A DNA stretch of 11,563 nt, from positions 2,006 to 13,568 of the forward strand of contig DELD01000003.1 in NCBI GenBank assembly GCA_002354205.1, given 5' to 3'. A program made the position numbers and the translations under genes. The notes below the pieces were generated by a model. It searched no databases and was not told where the DNA came from. It saw nothing but the letters and a program-made list of their open reading frames with translations. Source of the DNA: Micavibrio sp. UBA2705 (GTDB lineage: Bacteria > Pseudomonadota > Alphaproteobacteria > Micavibrionales > Micavibrionaceae). The stretch's first letter is position 1, and each line of letters begins with the position of its first letter. Shown in pieces: positions 1-6,770 of this stretch.

Positions 1-90
1 GCGATTCGAAAGCGATGCGCCGCAGCCCGAAAGCGCGAACATCATCATGCAGGCCAGCAATACAAATATGGGCGCTTTGACAGCGCCCAT
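1..90 (-). CDS. Lipoprotein, N-terminal fragment (gene runs off the left edge)
   Basis: Reading leftwards from an ATG at 90-88, thirty codons stay open to the window edge. They give a short start with one Lys, a hydrophobic stretch (about residues 7-20) and a canonical lipobox LSGC with the lipidated Cys at residue 23, followed by GASLSNR. This is a class II (lipoprotein) signal peptide. Residue +2 after the Cys is Gly, which would not retain the protein in the inner membrane under the E. coli Lol rule. The gene starts 25 bases after the stop of the preceding lipoprotein gene on the same strand, so the two may be co-transcribed. An 11-bp perfect hairpin covers its start codon (see 66-92). The mature protein lies outside the window, so its function cannot be stated. 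A later ATG triplet (codons 15-17) would leave too short a signal peptide, so I prefer codon 1. Confidence 0.6.
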   Translation of the reverse strand, partial: MGAVKAPIFVLLACMMMFALSGCGASLSNR

Positions 91-92
91 AT
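66..92 (-). promoter_or_regulatory. Perfect 11-bp hairpin over a start codon
   Basis: ATATGGGCGCT at 66-76 and AGCGCCCATAT at 82-92 are exact reverse complements separated by 5 bases. On the minus strand the hairpin contains the ATG (90-88) of the partial lipoprotein gene and begins 23 bases after the stop codon of the upstream lipoprotein gene. Only a poor T stretch (TTTGTATT) follows it on that strand, so it is not a textbook intrinsic terminator. It could be a weak terminator, a transcript-end stabiliser or a structure that limits translation of the next gene. Confidence 0.45.
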
Positions 93-115
93 CATCAGCA
101 TCACATTTGAAGCTT

Positions 116-1114
116 TTATTTTTTACCGCGACCATGCATATCATCCATAATGTCTAATGTATCAGGGTTAAACGGCACAGGCGTTAAATCAACCACGGGC
201 TGCATACCGCCATTTTGTTGATCCGCGCGGCAATCAAGCGGCAATTGCAATAAAGCAGGCCATTGCTCAACCCAGCCATCATCATCATCGGCATCTGGAA
301 TAATGCTGTGACGCAGACACCATGTTGGGCCAACCGCCTGCGCATAGTTATGGTAGCTTTTTAGCGATTCGATATGATCTTCTTCGCCAAGGAAGTGGTA
401 TTGCGGCAAATGCGCCATTGTTTTGGCAAAATCAATCGGGTTAAGGCCGCCTTCCACATAGTGGTCAAGCTGGCCATCTGCATATTGAGACGCATCTAAA
501 TAGCTTGCCACTGTACGCACAGCTTCGACATCCATACGCTGCGAAGCCAGTATCGCCGCAACAGATGCGCCGCTGCCATAACCGTTAAGGACAAAGGTAT
601 CAACGCCGTGATAGCGGCGGATATTGTCCAAAGCCTGCATGTAGCCATTAATGACAGCTGCAGATACAGGGCCTTCATCATAATATTTCTTAACGCATTC
701 CTCTGCCTTGCTCTCATAAAGCACCGAACGGCTTGTGAACTGGCATGGCGCTGACAAATAAATGACGTTGCTTGCTTTGTCCCGCGCGGCTAAGCGCAGC
801 GCCAATGGGTTGGCGGGCGCTTTGGCAAAAAGAATTTGCGGCGTGTCTTTTGTATAAGAAAAGCCATCAGAAAACAATTTATTGTCTTCAATATAGATGT
901 GCGCGACTTTTAATGGGTCATATACGCGTTCATAAGCCAGTAAAGATACATCCGCAATCGGGATTTGGCGCTTGATCATAAAGACTGGTAATGCAATGCG
1001 GTTAAGCTGTGTTTCTTTTACATGCACAGCGCCGCTTTCACAGGCCGCAAGCCCCGCCAAAAGCGTGATGCCTAAAGCTAAAGTTGAAAGTTTTTTGAAT
1101 GTTTTGAATATCAT
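116..1114 (-). CDS. Lipoprotein with a degenerate alpha/beta-hydrolase fold
   Basis: The protein has 332 residues from the ATG at 1114. A start 18 codons upstream is open but would bury the signal peptide, so 1114 is preferred. Residues 1-25 form a lipoprotein signal (two Lys-rich turns, hydrophobic core, LAAC lipobox, Cys25). The body resembles a family of proteobacterial alpha/beta hydrolases: an APCQF segment near 122-126, a nucleophile-elbow region at 176-184, then ASQRMDVEAVRTVASYLD (190-207), a LNP motif (224-226), HFLGEEDHI (240-248), and a GW..QWP.LL tail (280-289). From memory, relatives carry G-Y-S-G-G-G at the elbow; here it reads G-Y-G-S-G-A, and the usual C-terminal His before the Trp is replaced by a run of four Asp. 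It may therefore be a pseudoenzyme, or Ser181 may have taken over. It follows xth by 95 bases on the same strand. Membrane anchorage is well supported; activity is not. Confidence 0.7.
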   Translation of the reverse strand: MIFKTFKKLSTLALGITLLAGLAACESGAVHVKETQLNRIALPVFMIKRQIPIADVSLLAYERVYDPLKVAHIYIEDNKLFSDGFSYTKDTPQILFAKAPANPLALRLAARDKASNVIYLSAPCQFTSRSVLYESKAEECVKKYYDEGPVSAAVINGYMQALDNIRRYHGVDTFVLNGYGSGASVAAILASQRMDVEAVRTVASYLDASQYADGQLDHYVEGGLNPIDFAKTMAHLPQYHFLGEEDHIESLKSYHNYAQAVGPTWCLRHSIIPDADDDDGWVEQWPALLQLPLDCRADQQNGGMQPVVDLTPVPFNPDTLDIMDDMHGRGKK

Positions 1115-1209
1115 GACAGACCCATCATCATAGAATTTTGAAGATATATAACCGCATAACTGTATCACGCCGCCGAAAAAAAGCCTATAGCGTTTTTAGT
1201 TTTCCAAAT

Positions 1210-1974
1210 TTAGCTTTCTAAAGTCAAAATCACAGGCACATGGTCAGATGGCTTTTCTAAACCGCGCGGGGCGGTATCAATGACGCAGCTTTCCATACGG
1301 TCAACCAAATTGGGGGATAGTAAGAAATGATCAATGCGAATGCCGTGATTTTTTTGGTACGCGCCGCGTTGATAGTCCCAAAAACTATATTGTGCATCGG
1401 CGTGATTATTGACGCGAAAAGCATCGGTATAGCCTAAAAAGCCATATGAACGATATAATGCGCGGGTTTGCGGCAATGTGGCGGCATCCCCCTCCCAAGC
1501 TTTGGGGTCGTGGCAGTCGCGATCTTCGGGGATGACGTTATAATCACCAGCAATAAGCACGTCGCTTTCTGCGCCACGTAGCTCTTTCATATAGTCATAA
1601 AGCCGGCGCATCCATGATAATTTATATGTGTATTTATCACTATCGACAGGGTTGCCATTAGGTAGATATATATTCACGCAGCGCACGCCGCCAATCATAC
1701 AATCAAGGAATCGCGCCTGATCATCCCCATCATCGCCTGGCAACTTATCGCAGCGCAAATCAATATCATGCTTACTTAATATCGCAACGCCATTATAGGC
1801 CTTTTGCGCCGCATAGACTGACTTATAGCCGATTTCTTGGAATATTTCGCTGGGGAAGACCTCACCCTTAAGCTCTTGGAGCATTAAAACGTCGACTTGA
1901 TGCGTCGCGAGCCAGTTTTTGACATGCTCTAGGCGCGTTTTGATTGAATTCACATTCCAAATGGCAATTTTCAT
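1210..1974 (-). CDS. xth: Exodeoxyribonuclease III (AP endonuclease)
   Basis: A 254-residue member of the exonuclease III / AP endonuclease family of Mg-dependent phosphodiesterases, slightly shorter than the 268-residue E. coli enzyme. It would cut DNA at abasic sites and trim 3' ends during base-excision repair. The catalytic set is complete: Asn7 (WNVNS), Glu34 (LQELKG), Tyr103 (NIYLPNG), Asp144 and Asn146 (GDYNV), Asp215 (RIDHFLLS), and Asp244-His245 (PSDHVPV). I chose the ATG at 1974 because the family begins MKIAIWNVNS and AGGATT lies about 9 bases upstream. An in-frame ATG at 2010 adds 12 residues without a ribosome binding site. The gene follows erpA by 83 bases in the same direction and may share its transcript. 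I see no convincing terminator between xth and the next lipoprotein gene. Confidence 0.95.
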   Translation of the reverse strand: MKIAIWNVNSIKTRLEHVKNWLATHQVDVLMLQELKGEVFPSEIFQEIGYKSVYAAQKAYNGVAILSKHDIDLRCDKLPGDDGDDQARFLDCMIGGVRCVNIYLPNGNPVDSDKYTYKLSWMRRLYDYMKELRGAESDVLIAGDYNVIPEDRDCHDPKAWEGDAATLPQTRALYRSYGFLGYTDAFRVNNHADAQYSFWDYQRGAYQKNHGIRIDHFLLSPNLVDRMESCVIDTAPRGLEKPSDHVPVILTLES

Positions 1975-2057
1975 TCGATTTAATCCTAATATCTGCGTTT
2001 CTGCCGTCATAGTAACGGCAAATCAGGAAAAAGGAAGACCGAATTCAAAATAGTGTT

Positions 2058-2378
2058 TTAAAGAGAAAATGATGTGCCGCAGCCGCATGAGCTATTCGCC
2101 GCAGGGTTATCAATTTGGAACATACGCCCCATCATATCATCATGGAATTTGATGGTCGAGCCCTTCATATATTTCAACGATAACGAATCTATAACAATCA
2201 CGCCTTCATATATTGCGTCATCATCACTGACCGCATCGGCGTCCCATTCATATTTATACTGGAAACCAGAGCAGCCGCCGCCATCAACGCGGATACGCAA
2301 ATGGATGTTCGCATCGCCCTTTTCTTCGCGCTCGCGCTTTACTTCGTTCACTGCGGTATCATCAATAATTAACGCCAT
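2058..2378 (-). CDS. erpA: Iron-sulfur cluster insertion protein ErpA (A-type carrier)
   Basis: A 106-residue A-type Fe-S carrier (IscA/ErpA/HesB family). Such proteins bind a cluster and pass it to apo-enzymes in the cytoplasm. The three ligand cysteines are present in the usual frame: Cys36 in GGGCSGFQY, and Cys98 and Cys100 in SSCGCGTSFSL at the C terminus. The segment FHDDMMGRMFQIDNP before the last pair fits the ErpA branch, and its position divergent from dgt supports that assignment. A strongly acidic stretch (DADAVSDDDA, 46-55) sits after the first Cys motif. A promoter-like pair lies just upstream (2417-2446). SdhB encoded downstream in this window needs three Fe-S clusters and is a plausible client, though no link is shown. 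IscA or SufA are the alternatives. Confidence 0.9.
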   Translation of the reverse strand: MALIIDDTAVNEVKREREEKGDANIHLRIRVDGGGCSGFQYKYEWDADAVSDDDAIYEGVIVIDSLSLKYMKGSTIKFHDDMMGRMFQIDNPAANSSCGCGTSFSL

Positions 2379-2416
2379 CAGCTTTTACACCCTATAATCA
2401 AAAAACATATATCTAT

Positions 2417-2446
2417 ATTATATGGAGGAATACTTAAAATAATCAA
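2417..2446 (-). promoter_or_regulatory. Sigma-70-type promoter for erpA
   Basis: On the minus strand TTGATT (2446-2441) and TATAAT (2422-2417) are separated by 18 bases. The -10 matches the consensus fully and the -35 at four of six positions. Transcription would start near 2410, giving an untranslated leader of about 30 bases before the erpA ATG at 2378. No equally good promoter is visible for the divergent dgt gene in the 150-base gap (2379-2528), which also carries an alternating GC run near 2460-2469. Confidence 0.55.
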
Positions 2447-2528
2447 GCTCTACGTCTTGGCGCGCGCGCATCATTCTGTTAGTTTTGGTTAAATTTATAA
2501 ATTAAAATATGCGAAACGAGCTTGTGAA

Positions 2529-3767
2529 ATGACAACAAATGCCGCCGAAAGCAATATGGCTTATAATTACTGCGCCGTGCCGTTAGCACATTATGCCTGC
2601 CGCCCCGACCAAAGCCGTGGGCGCATACATGACGAAGCAGAAAGCCGCCACCGCACTTGTTTTCAGCGTGACCGTGACCGCGTAATTCACTGCAGCGCCT
2701 TTCGTCGCCTCAAAGACAAAACGCAGGTCTTTGTCTATTACGAAGGTGAAGATTACCGTACCAGACTATCCCATACCATTGAAGTTGCGCAGATTGCCCG
2801 CACTTTATCGCGCGCCCTGCTGGTCAATGAGGATCTAGCTGAGGCCATCGCCCTCGCCCATGATTTGGGGCACACACCCTTTGCCCATGCCGGCGAAGAA
2901 ACCCTCAAAAAATGCATGAAGGATTTAGGCGGCTTTGAACATAATGATCAATCCTTGCGCGTCCTAACCACATTAGAAGATAAATACCCCTCTTGGCGTG
3001 GCCTCAATTTAACATGGGAAACATTAGAAGGCGTGGTCAAGCATAACGGCCCGTTAATTGGCGCAAACGCACGCAGACAAACGGTGCCACTGCCTACCAG
3101 CCTACGCGAATTACAGCAGCAAGCAGAATTAGAAATTGAAGGCTTTGCTTCCGTTGAAGCACAGGTCGCCGCCCTCGCCGATGATATTGCCTATAATAAC
3201 CACGATGTTGAAGACGGGCTGAAGTCGGAAATATTCTCGCTTGATGATATTTGCCGCGCCGTCCCATTATTCCGAGAACGCGTCGAATGCGTCCGCGCCA
3301 AATATGATGATTTGCCTGAGAAAATTTTAATCTCCGAATCTATCCGCGATATGATGGGCGTGATGGTTGATGATGTTTTAGCAGAAAGCCTGAAAAACCT
3401 TGCCGATTTAAAGCCCCAACATGTTGATGATGTCCGCGCCCACAGCGCCGCGATTGTCCGTTTTTCCGATGGCATGTTCACTGAGCTTAAAATCCTGCGC
3501 GCATTTTTAATGGAAAACATGTACCGCCATTACACTGTACAGCGCATATGGGTGAAAGCAGAGAAAATCATTGGCGATCTCTTCAGCGTCTTTATGGCGG
3601 ATAATTTGCTGCTGCCGACTGAAGTACAAAACGAGATTAAAGCGCTCAAAAATGATGATAACAACTTCCGTAAAGCGCGCATTATTGCCGACCATATTGC
3701 CTGCATGACCGACCGCAGCGCCGCCGCCGAACACGAAGCCATATTTAATGTCTATAAACGCCTATAA
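2529..3767 (+). CDS. dgt: Deoxyguanosinetriphosphate triphosphohydrolase-like protein (HD domain)
   Basis: A 412-residue HD-domain dNTP triphosphohydrolase that would release tripolyphosphate from dNTPs, chiefly dGTP in the founding enzyme, and so adjust nucleotide pools. The N-terminal signature is intact: SRHRTCFQRDRDRVIHCSAFRRL (39-61), KTQVF (64-68), and the HD metal ligands His82 (RLSHTIE), His111-Asp112 (AHDLGHT) and Asp218/219 (ADDIAYNNHD). LTWETLEGVVKHNGP (161-175) and a C-terminal D-H-I-A-C-M-T-D-R complete the family pattern; the usual Tyr and Gly of that last motif are His and Cys here. An in-frame ATG at 2556 is an alternative start, since homologues often begin near there; neither site has a strong ribosome binding site. 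The next gene begins 30 bases downstream, indicating co-transcription. In many alphaproteobacteria argS lies between the two and is absent here. Confidence 0.92.
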   Translation: MTTNAAESNMAYNYCAVPLAHYACRPDQSRGRIHDEAESRHRTCFQRDRDRVIHCSAFRRLKDKTQVFVYYEGEDYRTRLSHTIEVAQIARTLSRALLVNEDLAEAIALAHDLGHTPFAHAGEETLKKCMKDLGGFEHNDQSLRVLTTLEDKYPSWRGLNLTWETLEGVVKHNGPLIGANARRQTVPLPTSLRELQQQAELEIEGFASVEAQVAALADDIAYNNHDVEDGLKSEIFSLDDICRAVPLFRERVECVRAKYDDLPEKILISESIRDMMGVMVDDVLAESLKNLADLKPQHVDDVRAHSAAIVRFSDGMFTELKILRAFLMENMYRHYTVQRIWVKAEKIIGDLFSVFMADNLLLPTEVQNEIKALKNDDNNFRKARIIADHIACMTDRSAAAEHEAIFNVYKRL

Positions 3768-3797
3768 GCGCACAGAATAAAGATTGAAGATAGAACC

Positions 3798-4709
3798 ATG
3801 AAACTTAATGCAATATTACTTATTTGTGCGGTGATTATCGCCGGCGGCCTGATGTGGTACAGCACCCATAACGATAGCGGCACAGTACCGATTATCCGCG
3901 CCGATAGCTCCCCGATAAAAGAACGCCCAGAAAATCGCGGCGGCATGAATATTGCGCATAAAGACAGCACAATTTACGATACTATGCGCCAAAATGGCGA
4001 CAAAAACCGCGTTGAAAACTTACTGGCAGAACACCGCGACCAAAGCAGCATTAATCGTGACGAATTATTTGCGGGCATTAAAGCCAAACAAGCCAAGCTT
4101 GCGCAAGAACACGCCATCAAAGAATTAAAAGATGATGAAAGCGTCAACAGCCGCATCGCAGGCAACATGCCCGCCGAAGCCACAACAGAAGCAGCAGAAG
4201 AATCAACAAAAAACCTCGATGAACCAAGCCTGTCTGCCGCGCCAAAAAACGCAGTACCAAAAAGCGTTGTAAACGTACAAACCCCAACAGCCCGCCCTGC
4301 GCAAAAAAATGCAGAACCACAGCAGCAAAGCACAGCGCAGAATAAGCCGCTGACAAGCTTGCTCGCTGAGGTACAAGGTTTAAAAATTGATCCTATTCAG
4401 AAAAAGAAACCCGCCGCTGCAAAAGCAGCGCAGCCTGCAAGCACAAGCTCAGCAGCCTTTCAAACGGGTAATAACTTCATTCAAATCGGCAGCTTGCGCA
4501 CAGAATCAGCAGCGCGATCACATTGGGCGGCGCGAAAGAAAGAATTTGCCAGCGCCTTACAAGGTTTTTCTTTACGTATTGAGCATATTGAGATCGCAGG
4601 GCGCGGCAGTTTTTATCGCGTCCAAGGCGGCCCTGCGAGCAAGCAAAGCGCCAAACAAGCCTGTGCGACCATTAATCAGCGCCACGCCAATAGCTGCATT
4701 GTTAAATAA
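3798..4709 (+). CDS. SPOR-domain inner-membrane protein
   Basis: A 303-residue bitopic protein. Residues 4-21 form a single hydrophobic segment that would anchor it in the inner membrane with the rest in the periplasm. A long linker (about 24-225) rich in Ala, Gln, Lys, Pro and Thr follows. It is probably disordered and carries a charged, helix-prone part around 60-115. The last 78 residues (226-303) are a SPOR domain: NFIQIGSLRTE, the SFYRVQGGP core, and Cys289 and Cys300, which may form the disulfide seen in some SPOR domains. SPOR domains bind glycan strands lacking stem peptides at the septum, so a role in division or wall remodelling is likely. It sits 30 bases after dgt, as in the common alphaproteobacterial dgt-argS-SPOR order but without argS. 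No terminator is evident after it. Confidence 0.85.
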   Translation: MKLNAILLICAVIIAGGLMWYSTHNDSGTVPIIRADSSPIKERPENRGGMNIAHKDSTIYDTMRQNGDKNRVENLLAEHRDQSSINRDELFAGIKAKQAKLAQEHAIKELKDDESVNSRIAGNMPAEATTEAAEESTKNLDEPSLSAAPKNAVPKSVVNVQTPTARPAQKNAEPQQQSTAQNKPLTSLLAEVQGLKIDPIQKKKPAAAKAAQPASTSSAAFQTGNNFIQIGSLRTESAARSHWAARKKEFASALQGFSLRIEHIEIAGRGSFYRVQGGPASKQSAKQACATINQRHANSCIVK

Positions 4710-4765
4710 TAAGCAAAAAACCTTCTTTTCCATGCGTAAAAACACCGCTTATGCACACCCGCATA

Positions 4766-4812
4766 TTAGGCCAATCTTAATAAGTAAATATTAAGGTTTT
4801 GCGTCGTATAAT
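4766..4812 (+). promoter_or_regulatory. Candidate promoter and operator upstream of the CheZ-like gene
   Basis: TATAAT at 4807-4812 is a perfect -10 hexamer with no good -35. Just upstream is an inverted repeat, CTTAATA (4776-4782) and TATTAAG (4789-4795) with a 6-base spacer. Overlapping it, TTAG-N7-TTAA (4766-4780) matches seven of eight fixed positions of the CtrA box TTAA-N7-TTAA. CtrA controls motility genes in many alphaproteobacteria, so such a site is plausible here, but AT-rich DNA gives such matches by chance. The leader from 4813 to 4871 holds nothing else I recognise. Confidence 0.3.
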
Positions 4813-4871
4813 GGTGCATTACTTTAAAGAATTTACATTTACACGCATCATTATATAAAGACATTGAAGAT

Positions 4872-5477
4872 ATGAAAGACATGGCAGATCAAGAGCTTAT
4901 CACCGCAATAAAACAATTATCCGATCGTTTCGAGACTTTTGAAACCTTCACAAAGCGCCGCTTTGATGAAATATCAATGGAAGTAAATGCGACATCACAG
5001 CTAATGGACATGGCAGAGGAAGGCATGAGCACCCGCTTTGGCGAAGTTCTCGACATACTGGGCGCTATATCATTTCATGGCGAGGGGAACACCGCCGCCA
5101 ATACAGGGGTCGAACTTGACGCAATCATCAACATCACTGAAAAAGCCGCTAATGTCATTTTGGATGCCGCTGACCGTATTTCCACAAAATTAGAAGCGCC
5201 GCATTTGGCAGAAAATGATGCCGCGCGCGCAACCGCTGCATCTATAAGCGAAGACGTTAATGAAATACTGATGGCTTGCACATTCCAAGATTTAACAGGC
5301 CAGCGTATCCGTAACACAATTGATAATTTGAAAACGGTTGAAGACCGCATTAATTCGACATTAAGCAGCATTGGCATTGATGTACCAAACGCCAACAGCC
5401 CAGACCATGTCATTGAAAGCGTTGAACAAGCCAAGAAAACCAACGACCAAGATGCAATTGATGCATTATTTGACTAA
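4872..5477 (+). CDS. CheZ-like chemotaxis phosphatase
   Basis: A 201-residue, almost wholly helical protein close in size to E. coli CheZ (214). Residues 82-109 (ELDAIINITEKAANVILDAADRI) and 127-162 form the two long helices of the CheZ four-helix bundle. The active-site motif is clear in ACTFQDLTGQRI (135-146), where Asp140 and Gln144 correspond to the CheZ residues that activate the water attacking CheY phosphate. After a flexible stretch (about 168-190) the protein ends in DQDAIDALFD (192-201), in the position of the CheY-binding C-terminal helix. It would dephosphorylate a CheY-type response regulator at the flagellar motor or chemoreceptor complex. No other chemotaxis or flagellar gene lies in the window. 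An in-frame ATG at 4881 is an alternative start. Confidence 0.82.
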   Translation: MKDMADQELITAIKQLSDRFETFETFTKRRFDEISMEVNATSQLMDMAEEGMSTRFGEVLDILGAISFHGEGNTAANTGVELDAIINITEKAANVILDAADRISTKLEAPHLAENDAARATAASISEDVNEILMACTFQDLTGQRIRNTIDNLKTVEDRINSTLSSIGIDVPNANSPDHVIESVEQAKKTNDQDAIDALFD

Positions 5478-5565
5478 AAGGCTTCACAAACCGCAATTGG
5501 GGCGCTATTTTATAAGAAGCTAAATTTAACCATAGCGTATTAATGCGACAAGAAGGTATCTTTCC

Positions 5566-6360
5566 ATGGCTCAGTTTACTCTGCCCAAAAATTCTAAAAT
5601 CAGCAAAGGCCACAAATTTGCGGCTAAAGATGATGCTAAAGACGTAAAGAATTTCAGAATTTACCGCTGGGACCCTGACCGCGATGAAACGCCGCGCATG
5701 GATGAATATGAACTTGATACCAAAGCCTGCGGCCCTATGGTCTTAGACGCTCTTATCAAAATTAAAGATGAAGTCGATAGCACGCTAACATTTCGCCGTT
5801 CTTGCCGCGAAGGTATTTGCGGATCGTGCGCGATGAATATTGACGGCACAAACACCCTTGCGTGTTTAAAACCAATTGATGAAGTTAAAGGTGACGTAAA
5901 AATTACGCCGCTGCCACATATGCCTGTGGTCAAAGACCTTGTCCCTGATTTAAACCATGTCTACGCACAATACGAATCAATCGAACCGTGGCTAAAAAGC
6001 GACACACCCGCCCCTGAAAAAGAGCGCCTACAAAGCGCGGCGGATGCTGATATTCTTAACGGTGATGATGGACACGGCCCTGCGGCATGTATTTTGTGCT
6101 TCTGCTGTTCAACATCATGCCCAAGTTATTGGTGGAATGGTGACCGTTTCTTAGGCCCTGCAATTTTATTGCAAGCCTATCGCTGGATATCTGATTCGCG
6201 TGATGATGCGGTAGGTGAGCGCCTTGACCAATTAGAAGATCCGTTCCGTCTTTTCCGTTGTCACACAATTATGAATTGCACAAAGACATGCCCCAAAGGC
6301 CTTAATCCTGCTAAATCCATTGCGGAGATTAAGAAGCTTATGGTCGCACGCCAAGCGTAG
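5566..6360 (+). CDS. sdhB: Succinate dehydrogenase iron-sulfur subunit
   Basis: The 264-residue subunit that carries electrons from the flavin of SdhA to ubiquinone in complex II and the TCA cycle. All cluster ligands are visible: [2Fe-2S] Cys80, Cys85, Cys88 and Cys100; [4Fe-4S] Cys175, Cys178, Cys181 and Cys242; [3Fe-4S] Cys185, Cys232 and Cys238. The quinone-side motif CPSYWWN follows Cys185. The motif CILCFCC has Phe179 where I recall Ala in most homologues. AGAAGG about 10 bases upstream supports the ATG at 5566. The gene lies downstream of a CheZ-like gene, not sdhA, and is followed by 146 bases and infA, so sdhCDA must be elsewhere. A weak TTCACA-17-TATTTT pair at 5483-5511 could be its own promoter. 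Confidence 0.96.
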   Translation: MAQFTLPKNSKISKGHKFAAKDDAKDVKNFRIYRWDPDRDETPRMDEYELDTKACGPMVLDALIKIKDEVDSTLTFRRSCREGICGSCAMNIDGTNTLACLKPIDEVKGDVKITPLPHMPVVKDLVPDLNHVYAQYESIEPWLKSDTPAPEKERLQSAADADILNGDDGHGPAACILCFCCSTSCPSYWWNGDRFLGPAILLQAYRWISDSRDDAVGERLDQLEDPFRLFRCHTIMNCTKTCPKGLNPAKSIAEIKKLMVARQA

Positions 6361-6407
6361 AGCGCCGCAAATAGCACAACAAAACACTGATAATATGCAC
6401 ATTTTGT

Positions 6408-6427
6408 ATGGATAGCCCGCTATCCAT
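6408..6427. repeat. 9-bp inverted repeat between sdhB and infA
   Basis: ATGGATAGC (6408-6416) and GCTATCCAT (6419-6427) are exact reverse complements with two bases between them, so a hairpin would have about 8 pairs and a 4-base loop. It lies 48 bases after the sdhB stop. No T-run follows on either strand, so it is at best an atypical terminator or 3'-end stabilising structure for the sdhB transcript, or a protein-binding palindrome upstream of the infA promoter. Confidence 0.4.
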
Positions 6428-6438
6428 GTAATTTACGC

Positions 6439-6468
6439 TTGCCTATTTATAGCCCATCCATATATAAC
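6439..6468 (+). promoter_or_regulatory. Candidate promoter for the infA operon
   Basis: TTGCCT (6439-6444) is followed by overlapping AT-rich -10 candidates, TATATA at 6461 (16-base spacing) and TATAAC at 6463 (18-base spacing). It would give a leader of about 30 bases before the infA start at 6507. The match is moderate and the choice of -10 is uncertain. Confidence 0.35.
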
Positions 6469-6506
6469 AACCCTACAGAATAATTAATTATATAAGAAAT
6501 GGTGCT

Positions 6507-6725
6507 ATGGCTAAAGAAGACCTAATTGAATTTAAAGGAACCGTAACTGAAGTTCTTCCAAACGCAATGTTTCGCGTTAAACTTGAAAATGACCACGAAG
6601 TTCTTGCACATACTGCAGGCAAGATGCGTAAAAATCGTATCCGCGTTCTTCAAGGTGATACTGTTGTTGTTGAAATGACACCTTACGACCTTTCAAAAGG
6701 CCGCATCATCTTCCGCGAGAAGTAA
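6507..6725 (+). CDS. infA: Translation initiation factor IF-1
   Basis: A 72-residue OB-fold protein that occupies the ribosomal A site with IF-2 and IF-3 during initiation. The whole sequence matches the family: MAKEDLIEFKGTVTEVLPNAMFRVKLEN, then HTAGKMRKNRIRVLQGD and VEMTPYDLSKGRI. The ending (FREK) is a small variation on the usual alphaproteobacterial terminus. Codon use is strongly biased to CTT, GTT, CGT and GGT compared with neighbouring genes, as expected for a highly expressed gene. It heads the infA-maf-RNase G/E cluster; maf starts 45 bases downstream. Confidence 0.97.
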   Translation: MAKEDLIEFKGTVTEVLPNAMFRVKLENDHEVLAHTAGKMRKNRIRVLQGDTVVVEMTPYDLSKGRIIFREK

Positions 6726-6770
6726 ACATCACTTAAGTTTTTAAGTTTAAGCGCGCAAAGGCAAGCCATC

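Noticed and set aside
1170..1200. Intrinsic terminator after xth
   Set aside because: A T7 run follows GCTATAGGC on the minus strand, but the stem has only about three pairs.
2074..2397. A 107-codon plus-strand frame antisense to erpA
   Set aside because: ErpA on the minus strand is unmistakable with all three cluster cysteines; the antisense frame is a by-product.
2421..2450. A plus-strand ribosome binding site GGAGG near 2424 opening a small gene
   Set aside because: No start codon with a meaningful frame follows within reach; the bases belong to the spacer of the erpA promoter.
4387..4794. A 135-codon plus-strand frame overlapping the SPOR domain
   Set aside because: It is a +1 shadow of the SPOR gene's C-terminal half. 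The SPOR frame has clear domain conservation and this one has none.
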